A DNA stretch of 64,000 bases, taken from Rhabdophis nuchalis. Lineage: Eukaryota > Chordata > Lepidosauria > Squamata > Natricidae. The stretch lies in the NCBI GenBank assembly GCA_039707465.1, contig CM077648.1, positions 27,593,119 through 27,657,118 on the forward strand, in the 5' to 3' direction. This document shows, piece after piece, positions 1 to 11,407 of the stretch. Both the position numbers and the translations under genes were made by a program. Under the pieces are notes generated by a model. The model made no database searches. It was not told where the DNA came from and saw only the letters and a list, made by a program, of their open reading frames with translations. The number at the start of each line of letters is the position of its first letter. Position 1 is the stretch's first letter.

Positions 1-285
1 CATCTATATACATACCATGTGTCTTATTTTCAGGGGGGATGTCACCCACTAAATCACCCTCCTTTTTACTGTTAGAGCCTTCAGGAACTTCTGCAAGTTT
101 TCAGATCGATCTGGAGCTCTGTTATCGGCTACAAAAGCCTTTAGGAAAGCCTTGCCAACCTTGCTGGCTGCAGAAAAAATGGGCCGGCAGGTCAGGTGTC
201 GGGGTGTGTGAGGCCTGGCTACAACTGTCTGAAGGTAAACAGTAGGGCAGCTCCCCCACCCCCATCCCCACTCTAGCTTAATTTT

Positions 286-408
286 TACCTGTGCAATTTA
301 GAGTGGGCGGGGTCTTAATTAGGGCTTATTTTGGGGATAGGGCTTATATTGGGTGCATGTGTAAAAAAATAAGCTAGGACTTATTTTTGGTGAAATTTTT
401 ATAGAAGC
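286..408. repeat. Relic of an inverted-repeat DNA element (GGGCTTATTTTGGGG type)
   Basis: The stretch contains repeated 'agggcttattttgggg' and 'gggcttatattgggtgcatg' motifs followed by 'aggacttatttttggtgaaa'. This resembles the interior and right end of the better preserved element at 5796-6051. No clean ends or target duplication are visible, so this is an inferred decayed copy. Bases 1-285 show nothing I recognise. Confidence 0.4.
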
Positions 409-1525
409 TCTGTTTCAGTTAAATGTCTCAGTAAGTATCTGGCTAACTTGCTTTTGTTCTTTTGCCTCCCTTTACTTGTGCAAACTACAGAACCAATGAC
501 TGGCAGTCTAACCTGAAGAGTTAGTAGATAGAAGATAAAACCTGCCATTTCCCCAATGAGTTAAGAATGTTTCTACAGAGAAGTAGCATAATCAGCAGAG
601 TGGTAATCCAGCTAAGCATTTGGTCTGGCGTGCTAGCAAATTGGAATGCTGCCTCTACTATGATGCAGCTTAAGATAACTTATTGGGACTCATCCATCGC
701 TCTAATAAAAGGGATCAGATGTACCGTTTCATCGCAATCAGTCTCTGCAGTAAACACGGGTTTGTCCTTCAGCTTCTACTTATCCCTTCAAGCCTAGAAA
801 GATAGTTGAAACTATTGCAAGGCCAATTCAGGCTTTGCTATTTACACTGTTGGATTCTTTCTTGGAATGAAGAATTATTTTGTATGCTGCCTATGTGCAG
901 AAATCAGAGCATCAGAGCAGATCTATGGGAAATTACTATCTGGACAAACTCCAAATCCAAGGATTATCATTTTAATAATCCTTGTAATAATTTTCTCCGC
1001 AATGATTTGTAAAAGAACAATTCAAACTTATGTTTTTATTAGGAAAATAAAATCCTGATTCCAATTGTTGTTGTTTTTCAAAATTGTTAGGTTTGTCCCG
1101 GAGAATAACTAAGCTAAAATATATCTGAGCAAAACAAAATATTACTTAAAGCAAATCAGATTAACTAAGTCCCAAGTCTTGTTTAATTGTTAACTTCGAA
1201 TAAAATAAAAATAATAATAAACTGTCCATTGCACATAAACATGCATATACGGTAACATATTGATAATGATTCAATACTGGAAAAAGACATCAAATTTCAT
1301 ATGTTTCATTCAGAATCAGCTACCCCAGTAACATTTATATATTGTTGTTACTTCTAAGTTAACCTCAAAGGTGGTTCTAGATGGGCATCTTAGAAGTGGA
1401 AATGAAATCAAAGATTTCTGTCAGAAGAAAATTGTTAACTAGTAACATGGTTATTTAGTATTCTATAACTTAGAATAAGACATTTTTAGATTACTTTATT
1501 TCTATAATTTAATGTTGTAAACTAT
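409..1525. other. Unannotated AT-rich sequence
   Basis: No coding region, RNA gene or recognisable repeat is seen. Short open frames here show no known domain and are compatible with chance. Confidence 0.5.
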
Positions 1526-1772
1526 AGAAATAGCAATGGCACTTAGACATATACTGCTTCACAGTGCTTTACAGACCTCTCTAAGCGGTTTACAGATTCA
1601 GCATATTGCCCTCAACAATTTGGGTCATCATTTTACCAACCTCAGAAGAATGGAAGGCTGAGTCAACCCTGAGCCCGATGAGGTTCGAACTGCCAAATTG
1701 CAGGCAGCCAGCAGTCAGCCGAAGTAGCCTGCAATACTGCATTCTAACCACTGTGCTACTGCAGCTCTTAAA
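1526..1772 (-). repeat. Sauria-type tRNA-derived SINE
   Basis: On the minus strand the copy starts with a tRNA-like head: A box 'tagcacagtggttagaatgc' and a B-box-like 'gcagttcgaacctc'. A body with 'ggttgactcagccttcc' follows, then the tail 'gtaaaccgcttagagaggtc' and 'taagtgccattgctattt'. The same order of motifs occurs at 49256-49494 and 56418-56625. From knowledge of squamate repeats this is the Sauria SINE type, whose tail is thought to be recognised by BovB LINE machinery. The name is from memory; the family relationship among the three copies is visible directly. Confidence 0.7.
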
Positions 1773-1965
1773 CTATGTTCAGCTCTTACGAAGGGGGAAG
1801 AAAATAAGTCATTACAAATACTGACTGACTGATTACTAATTAAAACCTTTAATTAGTCTTGTTATGATAACGAAAGAAAGGCTATTAAGATGGTACTTTA
1901 GCATGATAGTCCTTTAGTACTTTACATAGGTATTTCAGAGTGATAGTCCTATCCTTATCCTACAT

Positions 1966-2349
1966 CAATGATGGCGAACCTATGGCACGGGTGCCACAGG
2001 TGGCACACGGAACCATTTCTTAGGGCACTCAAGGTGTTGCCCTATCAACTCCAGTGCGCATATGTGCGCTGGCCAGCTGATTTAGGCCTTCTTTTGTGGC
2101 CATTTTTTGCCCTCTGGAGGGTCCAGGGAGGCTCCAGGGAAGCTCTGAAGTCTCTGGAGGTGGGGAGGGGAGGCTGTTCTCACCCTCCCCAGGCTCCTAG
2201 AAAGCCTGTGGAGCCTGGGGAGGACGAAAAAAGTGCGCCAAAAGCAGGGGGTCGCACACATAGCATTATGGGAGTGGCACGCCCACGCACGACCCCCCTG
2301 TGCTCCCCCCACTTATGGCACGCGAGCCAAAAAAGATTAGCCATCACTG
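1966..2349. mobile_element. Non-autonomous hAT-type element with 8-bp target duplication
   Basis: The ends are imperfect inverted repeats: left CAATGATGGCGAACC, right GATTAGCCATCACTG. They are flanked by an exact 8-bp duplication TCCTACAT at 1958-1965 and 2350-2357. The ends, size (384 bp) and 8-bp duplication fit a hAT-superfamily MITE. The GC-rich interior has the 'aagcctgtggagcctgggga' motif shared with other elements in this window. A 147-codon open frame crosses it but is not conserved between copies. Related copies: 6537-6824, 16735-17317 and the truncated 48636-48865. Confidence 0.88.
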
Positions 2350-2357
2350 TCCTACAT

Positions 2358-3615
2358 ATACAGTTTCTGAGACTAGAAGTATTTCCCTATAGAATATTTA
2401 GCTCATTCTGAAATAACTATAATAAAATACAACTGTTTTGAAATAAGAATTTTCTGTGAACAGTTATTAGGGAGCAAGCTCTGCTGAATGCTGTAAGAAT
2501 TATATCCAAGAAAACATTATAAGTACTGCATAGTGTGCACCCTTGCCTGTAAGGGAATGTGCTTGGAAGCAAACAGTCCAAGAACCATGGGTAATTTCTC
2601 AAATCCTTTTTAATGCTCCTCTTAGAGCCTTTTTCAAGTAGTTTACTGAATTTTGACAATTGCTACACTTTCATAATACGGTTTCTGACCATTCGGAAAC
2701 AGTAAAAAATGATATATAGTATAAGCCTAAGACAGTCTTATTATTGTTCATATCTGCAATTGTTTACATTTGGCAAAGATGTTCAGTATTGTTAGTGGTT
2801 TTCCATCCGAGAAATGTGTTTTGATAACAAATGGCTGCTGTGGCAGTCATGTATATATAACTGCTTATACCAGGAGACATGGGATGGCTGTCCCTATTGC
2901 AATTGCCAGTTTATTAAGAAAACTTACAGCCCAGTAGCAACGTCACATGCTATTCCCATTGTGGATATCTCTACTTTAGTGTTAGTAGAACTACAAACTT
3001 ACTAGGATGAATAAAAAAGCATGACACCTTTTGAGATTTAGAATTCATTTGACTGCATACGGCTGAAGGGTTCAGTGTTTATTGCTCAAGGACAAGACAT
3101 TTCCAATTCATCACTGCCAATACATCACCGTTTTTATTTTCAAAATTGTTGCGCTATGCCTATAGAGAAATACAAATAACATCTTGAAAATGCATTCAGT
3201 GCTGACATTCTGCAGAGAGTAAGCTTGTTTTTGAAACTATCCAGAAAAATAACCCTGTATGTGAAGTTCTGAATTCTCATTATCTCATGGAGAGCCAGGA
3301 TATGGAGGAGCACACAATATTGTCAATCAAGGTGAAGAGATTTTAAATTCTCTTAAATGTCAATGAGCTTTTGATCCAATCTTTATAAATGAGATTGTCC
3401 TTTTCAAGGTCTTGTCCTGTAGCCCAATGTGTTGTTTGTAGAAAACAGGCATTGCAGTGAAAGAATGTCTTGTTCTTTTTTTTGTTTTGTTTTGTTTTGT
3501 TTTGAGAACTTGACAGACAGAAAATGGAGGAAGGGATGCAGAAGAAAGCACAGATAAATAAATAAATGTGTGGACTTTTGTTTATGGCATGCCACAGACA
3601 ATGTATTAAATAAAG
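2358..3615. other. Unannotated AT-rich sequence with a (TTTTG)n tract
   Basis: Nothing recognisable as coding or as a known repeat, apart from a short (TTTTG)n microsatellite at about 3480-3504. Confidence 0.5.
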
Positions 3616-4494
3616 CAGTGGTGAAATCTAAAAAAAATTCCTACTAGTTCTGTGGGTGTGACTTGGTAGGGGTCATGTGACTGGGTGGGCATGGCTATGT
3701 TGTCATGTGGCCGGAGGGTCAAAAGACATAAACTCACTTTAACAATGTCCTGCTGGAGCAGGGGGTTGGACTTCCAAGTCCCTTCCAGTCCTAGATTGCT
3801 GTGCTCTTTCAAGGTATCATCTAAAGCTGTGTCTAGTGCCAGTTTGTGGTCCTTCCTCCCACTTCTTTTTCCTTCCTTCCTCACTAAGCCATGCCCACTG
3901 AAAGAGTGGCAAAAAGTTTTGACAGGGGGGCTCCGGCTTCGCCAGAGCTAAGGAAGTGCCTGCAAACTACCCAGTAAGCTTCAGCAGGGCTCGGGGAAGG
4001 CAAAAATGCCCCCGTTTTGTGAAAAATTGACAGAAAATGGGGGGGGGGGTTGCAAAAATTGAGATGTTTTTGCCTTCCTCCAGCCCTGCTGAAGCCTGTA
4101 GAGTGCTTCTGGGGGCTGGGGAAGACAAAAATCCCTCAATTTTTGGAAAAAATGGCCCACTTTTTGCCCATTTTTTGCAAAAACAGAGGCATTTTTTCCC
4201 CTTTCCCCAGCCCTGCTGAAGCCTACACAGTGCTTCTGGGGGCTGGGGGAGGCAAAAACACCTCCAATTTTCCAAAAAATGGCCCATCTCTGACACCTCT
4301 CTGAGACTAGCATGCACACGCCATTAAAAGAGGGGGGGGAGATACATTTTTTTTTCAATGAAGATTGTTCTGCAAATGTGAAGAACAGAAAATAAAGATG
4401 GCAGAACCCATCACAGAACCAATATGGTCATGTGTCCGGCCAAGTTACTACCTATTTGGCCGAACTGGTCCAAACTGGTAGGAACCCACCTCTG
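3616..4494. mobile_element. hAT-type non-autonomous element with internal tandem and inverted duplication
   Basis: The left end CAGTGGTGAAATC and right end 'aggaacccacctctg' belong to the same family as 37758-38245, 16057-16286 and 60196-60601, whose ends are CAGNGGTGGG and CCCACCNCTG. No 8-bp flanking duplication is visible (aaataaag against gcccagag), so it may be two joined or decayed copies. The interior carries repeated units around 'cagccctgctgaagcct' at about 4080 and 4206, and an inverted version at about 3975-4010. Confidence 0.6.
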
Positions 4495-5795
4495 GCCCAG
4501 AGATAACAATAATCTGTGAATGCTTAGCAATACTTTGAGCAATTTAGGTCTCTTGATTATAATCTATGGTGACGTACATTATACTACATTATTCAGGTGA
4601 TAGTAATTATGTCATGTTTTGTAGCTATATATGTAAATTATGATATGCATATTTTATCCAAACCTATGAAGGGGGAGTTGGTGTTGACTTCTTGCCCTAA
4701 CATCTATAGTATGCTATTAAGCTTTAAGTGGATCCGTCTTTTAGATATAAGGCACACACAAACGCACAAGTACACAAAATCTAAAATTGAAGTAGTCTAG
4801 CACAATGTGTTCATTCATGTCAATCACAGTTCACCAGCCATGTATCCTGGTTTGCCAGGAACATAATACATACTGCTATGTAGAACTTAAAAATTGGAAC
4901 ATAGAAATAACAAAAGCAAATATTACTTGGAGAGTTTATAAGGGATAAAGAAAGGTTTTATTAGACACAATTGAACAGATGAATAAATGGCCATTTTCAC
5001 TTCTTGGGTAAACTTTATATATCATGATTAAGAAGGCATTTGCAGTTTGTCTCCTGACTATTAATTCCAAAATAACTCCCAATTTGCTTTTGGCAATAAT
5101 AATGTTTAATAGATAAAATAATATTAGCAAATGGGCAGCTCGGTGATTTTAGCCTGCATAATTGCTGATGGGAATACAGGTAAAAACAGAGTAGATCTCT
5201 GATTCTCCCTTTTTAAGGATTATGGGAGTTATTTTGGAATTAATAGCATATTAGACATGTAGGAACACACTATAATTAAGTCAAAAAAATTCCAGTAATC
5301 TCTTTGTTTTCAGAGCTTTGTTCAAATGAAAGTGTCTCCAAGAAGTTCCCTTTCCAGGAGACACCATAAGTGTTTAACCATAAACACAATTTATCAGTTT
5401 TCTTTTTTACTGAGTGGTGAGAAAGCAACAGAGTATGTTAAAGACACCTTTCTAGCAGCTCAAAGATTTTCTTTGCTGACAAAAGAGAAAATAGCTACAA
5501 AGTAACACTGTCATTAAGAGGAAAAGTAATGTGTGTGCTTCAGTTAATACCAATACTGTCATAAATAACACACCTCTCGTATTCGCCAAGTCAAACAAAC
5601 TGAAATAATCCATGCTTAGAAAATGTAACTAACAGAGACCCAACAATCTGCTGAATGTGGACAGTCAGAAAAATCAAATCCCTGCCTTTTATCCTGATAC
5701 CTAATTTGAACTATCAGATTCTGACAACTCAAATGTGCTGGTTTCTGAACATAACAAACCCCACATTAATATATTTTGTCAGAAGGTACCACCTA
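4495..5795. other. Unannotated AT-rich sequence
   Basis: No gene, RNA or recognised repeat. Short open frames only, in AT-rich DNA. Confidence 0.5.
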
Positions 5796-6051
5796 CCGTG
5801 TTTCCCCGAAAATAAGACAGGGTAATAAGTCCATCTTATTTTCTTTTGACTCCCAAAATAAGTGCTTGGCCTTATTTTCAGGGAGATCTTATTATTTTTG
5901 AGACGGTGAGTGTGGTCACCTCATGGCTGCTGCTGCTGGTTGCAATATTTTTTGGGAGGGCTTGTTTTGGGGAAGAGCTTATATTAGCGCATGCACTCAA
6001 AAGCCTAATTGGGCTTATTATCCGGGGAGGTCTTATTTTCAGGGAAATAGG
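5796..6051. mobile_element. Inverted-repeat DNA element (CCGTGTTTCCCCGAAAATAAG ends)
   Basis: The left end CCGTGTTTCCCCGAAAATAA is matched in inverse orientation by the right end 'cttattttcagggaaatagg'. The interior has repeated 'gcttatatta' and 'aagtgcttggccttattttc' blocks. The ends mark it as a MITE. I cannot settle the superfamily because no clean target duplication is seen. A similar relic lies at 286-408. Confidence 0.65.
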
Positions 6052-6536
6052 ATAATAAATCCACCAAGTGGACTCCATTCAGTGTGGAAAACAACAAAGA
6101 GTGGGATTATTTATTTCCATTATAATTTCTCAGGAAAATGAGTATACAGTATATTAAGGACAATGGAATTAAAACATGCTTACTTTAGGGGAAACTGCAC
6201 ACAAAGAAGAAGTTTGTTTTAGACAATATTGCCAAGTCTTTATCTGTGAGAAAAACATCTGTAGAAATTCATTAATAGTTTTATCTGATCAAAAACAGCA
6301 CACTTGAGTTGTAACACATATGATATGGAAAAATGCATATGACAGGAAAGTATTGCTACATTTTTCAGACTGACATTTCACATATTTGCAGAATAGTTTT
6401 CCACTAATTCAGTGGGCAGTGGTTGCCTGCCTTAGTATGCTCATGTAACACAAATGTTTTGCAAGCTGCATTGCCAGTTTTCTTCCTGATGCAATTAACT
6501 GTGTTGATACCTAGAAAGCTTTACATGGCATAGGAC

Positions 6537-6824
6537 CATGATGGCAAACCTATGCACACGTACCATAGGTGGCACACAGAGCCATATTTGATGGCATGCC
6601 AGCCGTCAGCTCTGGCACGCACCTGCGCACCTGCCAGCTGATTTTTCACCTTTCCGGATGGTTAGGGGAGGCTGTTTTCATCCAGAGCCTAGTGGTATAC
6701 ACACAGGTATGGGGCGGGCTGCAAGTACACATGCAAGTGAGGAGAATTGAGTGGGCACGTGCATACAATAGCGCGCATGCGCACAATTTTGGCACGCCGT
6801 AAGAAAGACGTTCGCCATCACTAG
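6537..6824. mobile_element. Non-autonomous hAT-type element, second copy of the GATGGCGAACC family
   Basis: The left end CATGATGGCAAACCTATG and right end GTTCGCCATCACTAG are inverted relatives of the ends at 1966-2349. The flanks 'cataggac' (6529-6536) and 'cgtaagac' (6825-6832) agree at 6 of 8 positions, as expected for an aged hAT duplication. The interior carries 'ggcacgcacctgcgcacctg' GC-rich sequence. It has no transposase. Confidence 0.75.
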
Positions 6825-7055
6825 CGTAAGACTTGGTATTGAGGAACTGTCTGTTTCCCTTAATATCTGCTTAGCCAATTAGATCTGACAAGGTTGGTGT
6901 GTTCTAGGTTCCATTGATTGAACAATGCCATCTACCCAGACAAGCACTGCCTTCCCTCTGCAATAAGGTTTGTCCCAAGATTCAAACACCCCCTCCCCTA
7001 CTGGTATATCAGAAGAGCCCAAAGATCTGGATCTTCAACCAGGCCTTTGGTGAAT

Positions 7056-7537
7056 GTATTGTATTTTTTGGACTATAAGATGCACTCCCCCCCCCAAAAA
7101 AAGTGGGTGGAAAAGTCTTATAGGCCAAATGCAGCCCTGTTGTTGGCCTCCCACACCACACCACCCCCGCAGGTTCCATTTTGACAAAATCAGGACATGT
7201 GAAGGGTTTGGGAGGTCCCAAATGGACTTATTTTTCACAAATACGGGACCATTTTTGGTAAAAAAAAACCGGGATGTGCCTGGGGGCTAGGGAGAATGCG
7301 CCTGGGGGCTAGGGAGGGCAAAAACAGAACACGTGGGGGTTTGGGAAGCCAAAAGAGCCCATTCTTTGTGAAAATAGGACACAAAGTGTTTTGGAGGCCT
7401 GTAGAGTGTTCCTGGGGGCCAGGGAGGGCAAAAATGGGATGCGCAGATGCCAAAAGCTATGTTTTTTTCTTGTTTTCCTCTTCAAAATCTAGGTGCATCT
7501 TATACTTCAGTGCGTCTTATAGTCCTAAAACTATGGT
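7056..7537. mobile_element. Inverted-repeat DNA element (GGACTATAAGATGCAC ends)
   Basis: The left end reads 'ttttttggactataagatgc' and the right end 'gtgcgtcttatagtcctaaa', clearly inverted. The right end also has an inner echo, 'ggtgcatcttatacttcag'. The interior contains tandem 'gcctgggggctagggagg' units and the 'gaggcctgtagagtgttcct' core. A relative with similar ends is at 58343-58741. Superfamily not assigned; exact borders are uncertain by a few bases. Confidence 0.65.
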
Positions 7538-7589
7538 AATTCAAACTCCCCTTTTGCTTTATTGCCATCCAGTTTCATCACTATTGACT

Positions 7590-7608
7590 TCCCCCCCCCC
7601 CCCCCCAT
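7590..7608. repeat. Poly-C tract
   Basis: A run of about 17 C flanked by T-rich sequence. Confidence 0.9.
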
Positions 7609-7647
7609 TTTTGTTGCTCCTTTGTTTTATAAATGCTTTTAATCAAT

Positions 7648-7697
7648 TGTGATACACTGCCTGGGAGTCAGGCAGTGTATCAATTTAATAAATAAAT
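7648..7697 (+). repeat. LINE 3'-end hairpin followed by (AATAAA)n-like tail
   Basis: A perfect inverted repeat TGATACACTGCCTG (7650-7663) / CAGGCAGTGTATCA (7669-7682) encloses a 5-nt loop and is followed directly by 'atttaataaataaatac'. The arrangement (stem, then ATAAATTTAATAAATAAAT) parallels the 3' ends of the L2 copies here, e.g. 19590-19659. I infer a 3'-end fragment of an L2 relative. Confidence 0.55.
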
Positions 7698-7779
7698 ACT
7701 AAATTTAATACACATCAAATTATTCATCAGAGAATCAAGTCCACAGATACTGCCAACTTTTTCAAGTCAGTTAAAACTA

Positions 7780-7935
7780 AAATGGATTGTCCCAAAGGGT
7801 CTTCCCGGAAGAAGGTTCTTGGATGAGAAGCGAAATGCCTTCAAGGAAAAAACAAAGTCCAGTTGCCTTTTGAAAAACCACCTTTGGGACAACCATGATC
7901 TTGGATGACTGAGAATCTCCATAGACATTTAAAAT
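7780..7935 (+). repeat. Squamate retroelement fragment of the GATGAGAAGCGAAA type
   Basis: The sequence 'cttggatgagaagcgaaatg', then 'aagtccagttgcctttt', 'acctttgggacaaccatg' and 'ggatgactgagaatctcc' is a dispersed repeat that I recall from squamate genomes, possibly a Penelope-like or other retroelement end. The 'gacctggatgactgagaatc' part recurs at 16320-16345. The class is uncertain. Confidence 0.5.
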
Positions 7936-9037
7936 GGATTGTGAAGATCTCTGCCAATGTGTGATGTGTAGTTTGACATACTAGGACAAAGGCATCTTAG
8001 CATTGTATGTATTGGCCACTGTGAGTAGGGGCTAAAGTATCAGAACAGCTATTCCTCTTCCTTACTTTCTTTTTCTGCTGCAAATGTCAACACAACAATC
8101 TTATTGGCATTCAGTCAATATTTTTCAACTTTTGTCCAGAGCCCTGGACTTAGTGTTGTTAATGCGAGAAATAAAAAGGTTGAAAGAGATTGGTAAAACA
8201 TCCTTGTTTTACCAAAGTGATCTGTATTTATCATACAGAGGTTTGAGATTTTTAAAATATGAAATATTTTATAATGAAATATGAAAAATCACAAAAGAAT
8301 ATTTTAGCACCTTAAAAAACATAGCAAGTCACTACTGTGGCAGCTTCTTACTTTTGCCTGGCCTCTTAGCGTTAAGAAACTCTATCCAACATATAAACAT
8401 GGTGCATAAGGCTTTATAAATGTTTTCACTTTATAAATGTTTTCACACTTCTATTATTTGCCAAAATGGTTTCTTCATTGAGCTGATGATGAACAAAATT
8501 GTATTTAAAAAGTCAAAATGTTTAAATTAGATGCAATCAGTATTGTTTTGATGTTTCAGAGTTACTCTGACTGTTTACTCTCAGGAAAAATTTTCAATTT
8601 GATGAACCTCTGCAACTTTTCATTCAGGAAGTGATCAGAAAGCTAAAATAGTTTGAAAGATCAAAATGTTGTCAAGATGAAATTGTTTTCATCTCAGATC
8701 CTAAAATATAAGAACCAGGGTTAAGATTAGATCAATTGAGGATGATTTTGACATTCATTATTTAGCATAGGATACATACTGTTGTTTAGTTTTCTAGATA
8801 GAAAAATAAAATATTTGTTTAAGTACAATCCTACCAAGGCAAAGTTGTATATTGTCAACAGACATTATGGAACTCTTATAAGTGGGGTTATGCTTGTCCC
8901 AAAGGAGTTGGTTTGTGGCCTGGGATTTCTCCTGGACTTGCAGTTTAAAAACCTGGAGAAACTTTGCTCAGCTTTGACTGGTTACATTACCCAGACCAAG
9001 ATGTCCTAGCATTGGTAGCTTGATGCGTTGACCAGGC
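7936..9037. other. Unannotated AT-rich sequence
   Basis: No gene or known repeat. A small tandem duplication 'tttataaatgttttcac' occurs near 8412-8447. Confidence 0.45.
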
Positions 9038-9294
9038 CAGAAGTGGATTGCTACTGGTTCACACCAGTTCAAGTGAACTAGTAGTGGAAATTGTGACTGG
9101 GTTGCTGAACCAGTAGGGACGGCAGGCTCGCCACGCCTCCAAACCGGTTTCCTGCTGGCCGCAGCATGTTGTTTGACATTTTTAATGTTCTGCGCATGCA
9201 CAGACCTATTTACAGGCATTGTGCATGCCTACAGAGCACGTGTCAGGTGCACACGCACCGAACTGGCAGTAATGCCAGCAGAAAGCCATCCCTG
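9038..9294. mobile_element. Non-autonomous hAT-type element (CAGNGGTGGG family)
   Basis: The left end is CAGAAGTGGATTGCTACTGG and the right end is 'gaaagccatccctg'. The interior has the family hallmark 'ccagttcaagtgaactagta' and later 'cgaactggcagtaatgcc'. The flanks 'gaccaggc' (9030-9037) and 'ggccagac' (9295-9302) match at 6 of 8 positions. Same family as 16057-16286, 27017-27268, 37275-37596, 37758-38245 and 60196-60601. Confidence 0.75.
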
Positions 9295-9337
9295 GGCCAG
9301 ACTAATGTAATGTGCTCTACATGGTGTTGTTCTAGAC

Positions 9338-9445
9338 CAGAGGTGTCAAACTCAAGGCCTTCAGGCAGGATCCAGCCCATGGGTAGTTAGATCTGTCCTG
9401 TCCCCCTATGTTATAAGAATTTTGAAAACAAACTATGCAGTATTA
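9338..9445. mobile_element. Possible hAT-type end (CAGAGGTGTCAAACTC)
   Basis: It starts CAGAGGTGTCAAACTCAAGG, a typical hAT MITE start known from vertebrate genomes. The 8-mer TTCTAGAC lies just before it (9330-9337) and again at 9446-9453. The right end lacks the expected inverted repeat, so either it is decayed or the second 8-mer is coincidental. Confidence 0.5.
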
Positions 9446-9453
9446 TTCTAGAC

Positions 9454-9862
9454 AGCATTTGGGAACTGTATTACCTGAATAGTATCTCCGATGTATAAAC
9501 TTTTTATACAACTATGACTTACATCTTTTTTAATGTATGATTGTACCCTGTCCAGAATCCATCAGGATTGGGACAAGCTGTAAATATTAAAATAAATAAA
9601 TAAATGTGGAAATAAGACCCAAAATTAAACAGTACTGGCTCATAAAAATATTCTAGGCCATGTATAATTGACAATTGCAAGAACATTAGAAGCATGGACT
9701 TTTTAAATCCGTAGAAAAAATCCGGTTTTTCAGTTGTTGTATATCACAGTTGTTTTTAAAAAGATCTGAAGAAGCCTATTAAAGAATAAATCACATTGTG
9801 TTTGGGATTACTAATGGGATTTACTTCCGAGTAGCCATTCAGTAGATAGGGATGAATGGATA

Positions 9863-9893
<31 letters not shown>

Positions 9894-10305
9894 CTCCTTC
9901 CTTTGCCATTAATAATAATATGAAGGTCAACAACAGCAAAGGAAATGGCAGCTGTGGTTTCAGATGGTTCTGAACAAATAATAATCTCCCAGTAAGATAC
10001 CACATTGATGTGCTTGTGAGGCTTGTGTGCTCTGTGGAAGGTGGGAGCTATGCCAGAGGTTCAATCATACTGGACAAGTACCATCAGAGGACCCAGAATG
10101 ATAGGTTGAAATAGAATTTATAGAAAACTATACCAGATTGGTCATTGCTTGGGTCAACAAGGCCATCTAGTGACAAATGGCCACAAGACTCAGAACTGTT
10201 GGCTGAGCAACTAGGAAGCAGCTGCAGAGCTACTGGAAGAAAAGGTGTTAACTCATTGCAAATACATAAAGATTGAAAATAAAGAAATTGATATATTGTG
10301 CTAGT
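9454..10305. other. Unannotated sequence with an (AT)n tract
   Basis: Nothing coding is recognised. An (AT)n microsatellite lies at about 9867-9893. Confidence 0.45.
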
Positions 10306-10385
10306 ATGATAGTATAGTCTTTATTGTCATTGTACAAAATAAATACAACAAATTTGTTTTTAGCCTCACTGGTGCAAAATTATAG
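10306..10385 (-). repeat. Possible LINE 3' end
   Basis: On the minus strand, 'gcaccagtgaggctaaaaac' leads to 'gtacaatgacaataaagact', which has the look of a non-LTR retrotransposon 3' end with a polyadenylation-like AATAAA. The clade is not determined and this is a weak call. Confidence 0.3.
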
Positions 10386-11407
10386 CGGAAATGAAAAAAG
10401 AAAAAGAAGAAACTAGTCATATGTTTCCGTATGCACTAGTTTTGGGAAGAAGAATATCCAAAATCAGAAATAAAAGAACAGAGGCTAGAAGACCATAATA
10501 GGAAATAAAGTATTTACAGAAGCAGAATTGAAATAATTGAAAAGGTCTATCTAAGGGGGGAAAGCAAAGTGTTGCCAGAAATAGTCCAGTCTGCAGAGGT
10601 AAACCAGGGGGAAATCAGTAGTAGCAGAATCCAGCACAGCTGTTGAATTGTTTTCATACCTAAACTAGAAATCCTCTACTCATCAGAAAGGCCAAATCCC
10701 TCTAAATAAAAAAAAGAAACAAAAAATAAGTGAGCATGTAGAACAGCACATGAACACCAAAATAAGGTTGCCTGCATTGAAGCTTGTCCCAAAGAACAGC
10801 TAAGCACAAGTATTAAAAGATGTCAATACTGCAATATCAAATATAAGCATCAGTTCACTGCAAGAAACCAACCAACTAATGTACATATGTAGTTATAATA
10901 ATACCTGGGATGAAAAATCAACAAAGATGAAAAAAAGCCAAATAGTGATCAGACTGGAAAATAGGCTCAGCAAGTTAAGATCAGAGGCAAGCAGGCTAAA
11001 ATAGATGAAAGAAAATTAGCTTAAGAACAAAAAGACAAAGAAATATAACCCAAAAGCAATTATAAGATAGCATTGTAAATAATAAGGAAGCCAATAACCC
11101 ACGAAGCCCAAAAGATCAGCAGATACAAAACTCAAATTACCTACTTTAGGCAAAATTTCCAATTTTATTTGAATCAAAAACATTTCTAACAATCCATCAA
11201 TGTATAGACAACATTAAATTGGTCACCATGTGACAAACAAGAAACAATCCATTCTGGACACAGCTATGTGACAACCCAAGATATACAACAGTACCAGTTT
11301 GATAAAGGAGATGAATAAAAATGAGTGATTGAGTGAGTAAAAGCTGAAAATGAAAAACTAGTACTAGTGAAGAAAAGGGCGAGAGAGATCAAGAATTGGT
11401 CATCACC

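Noticed and set aside
1968..2411. 147-codon open frame
   Set aside because: Starts in the terminal repeat of a hAT-type MITE and runs past its end into flanking DNA, so it is not a gene.
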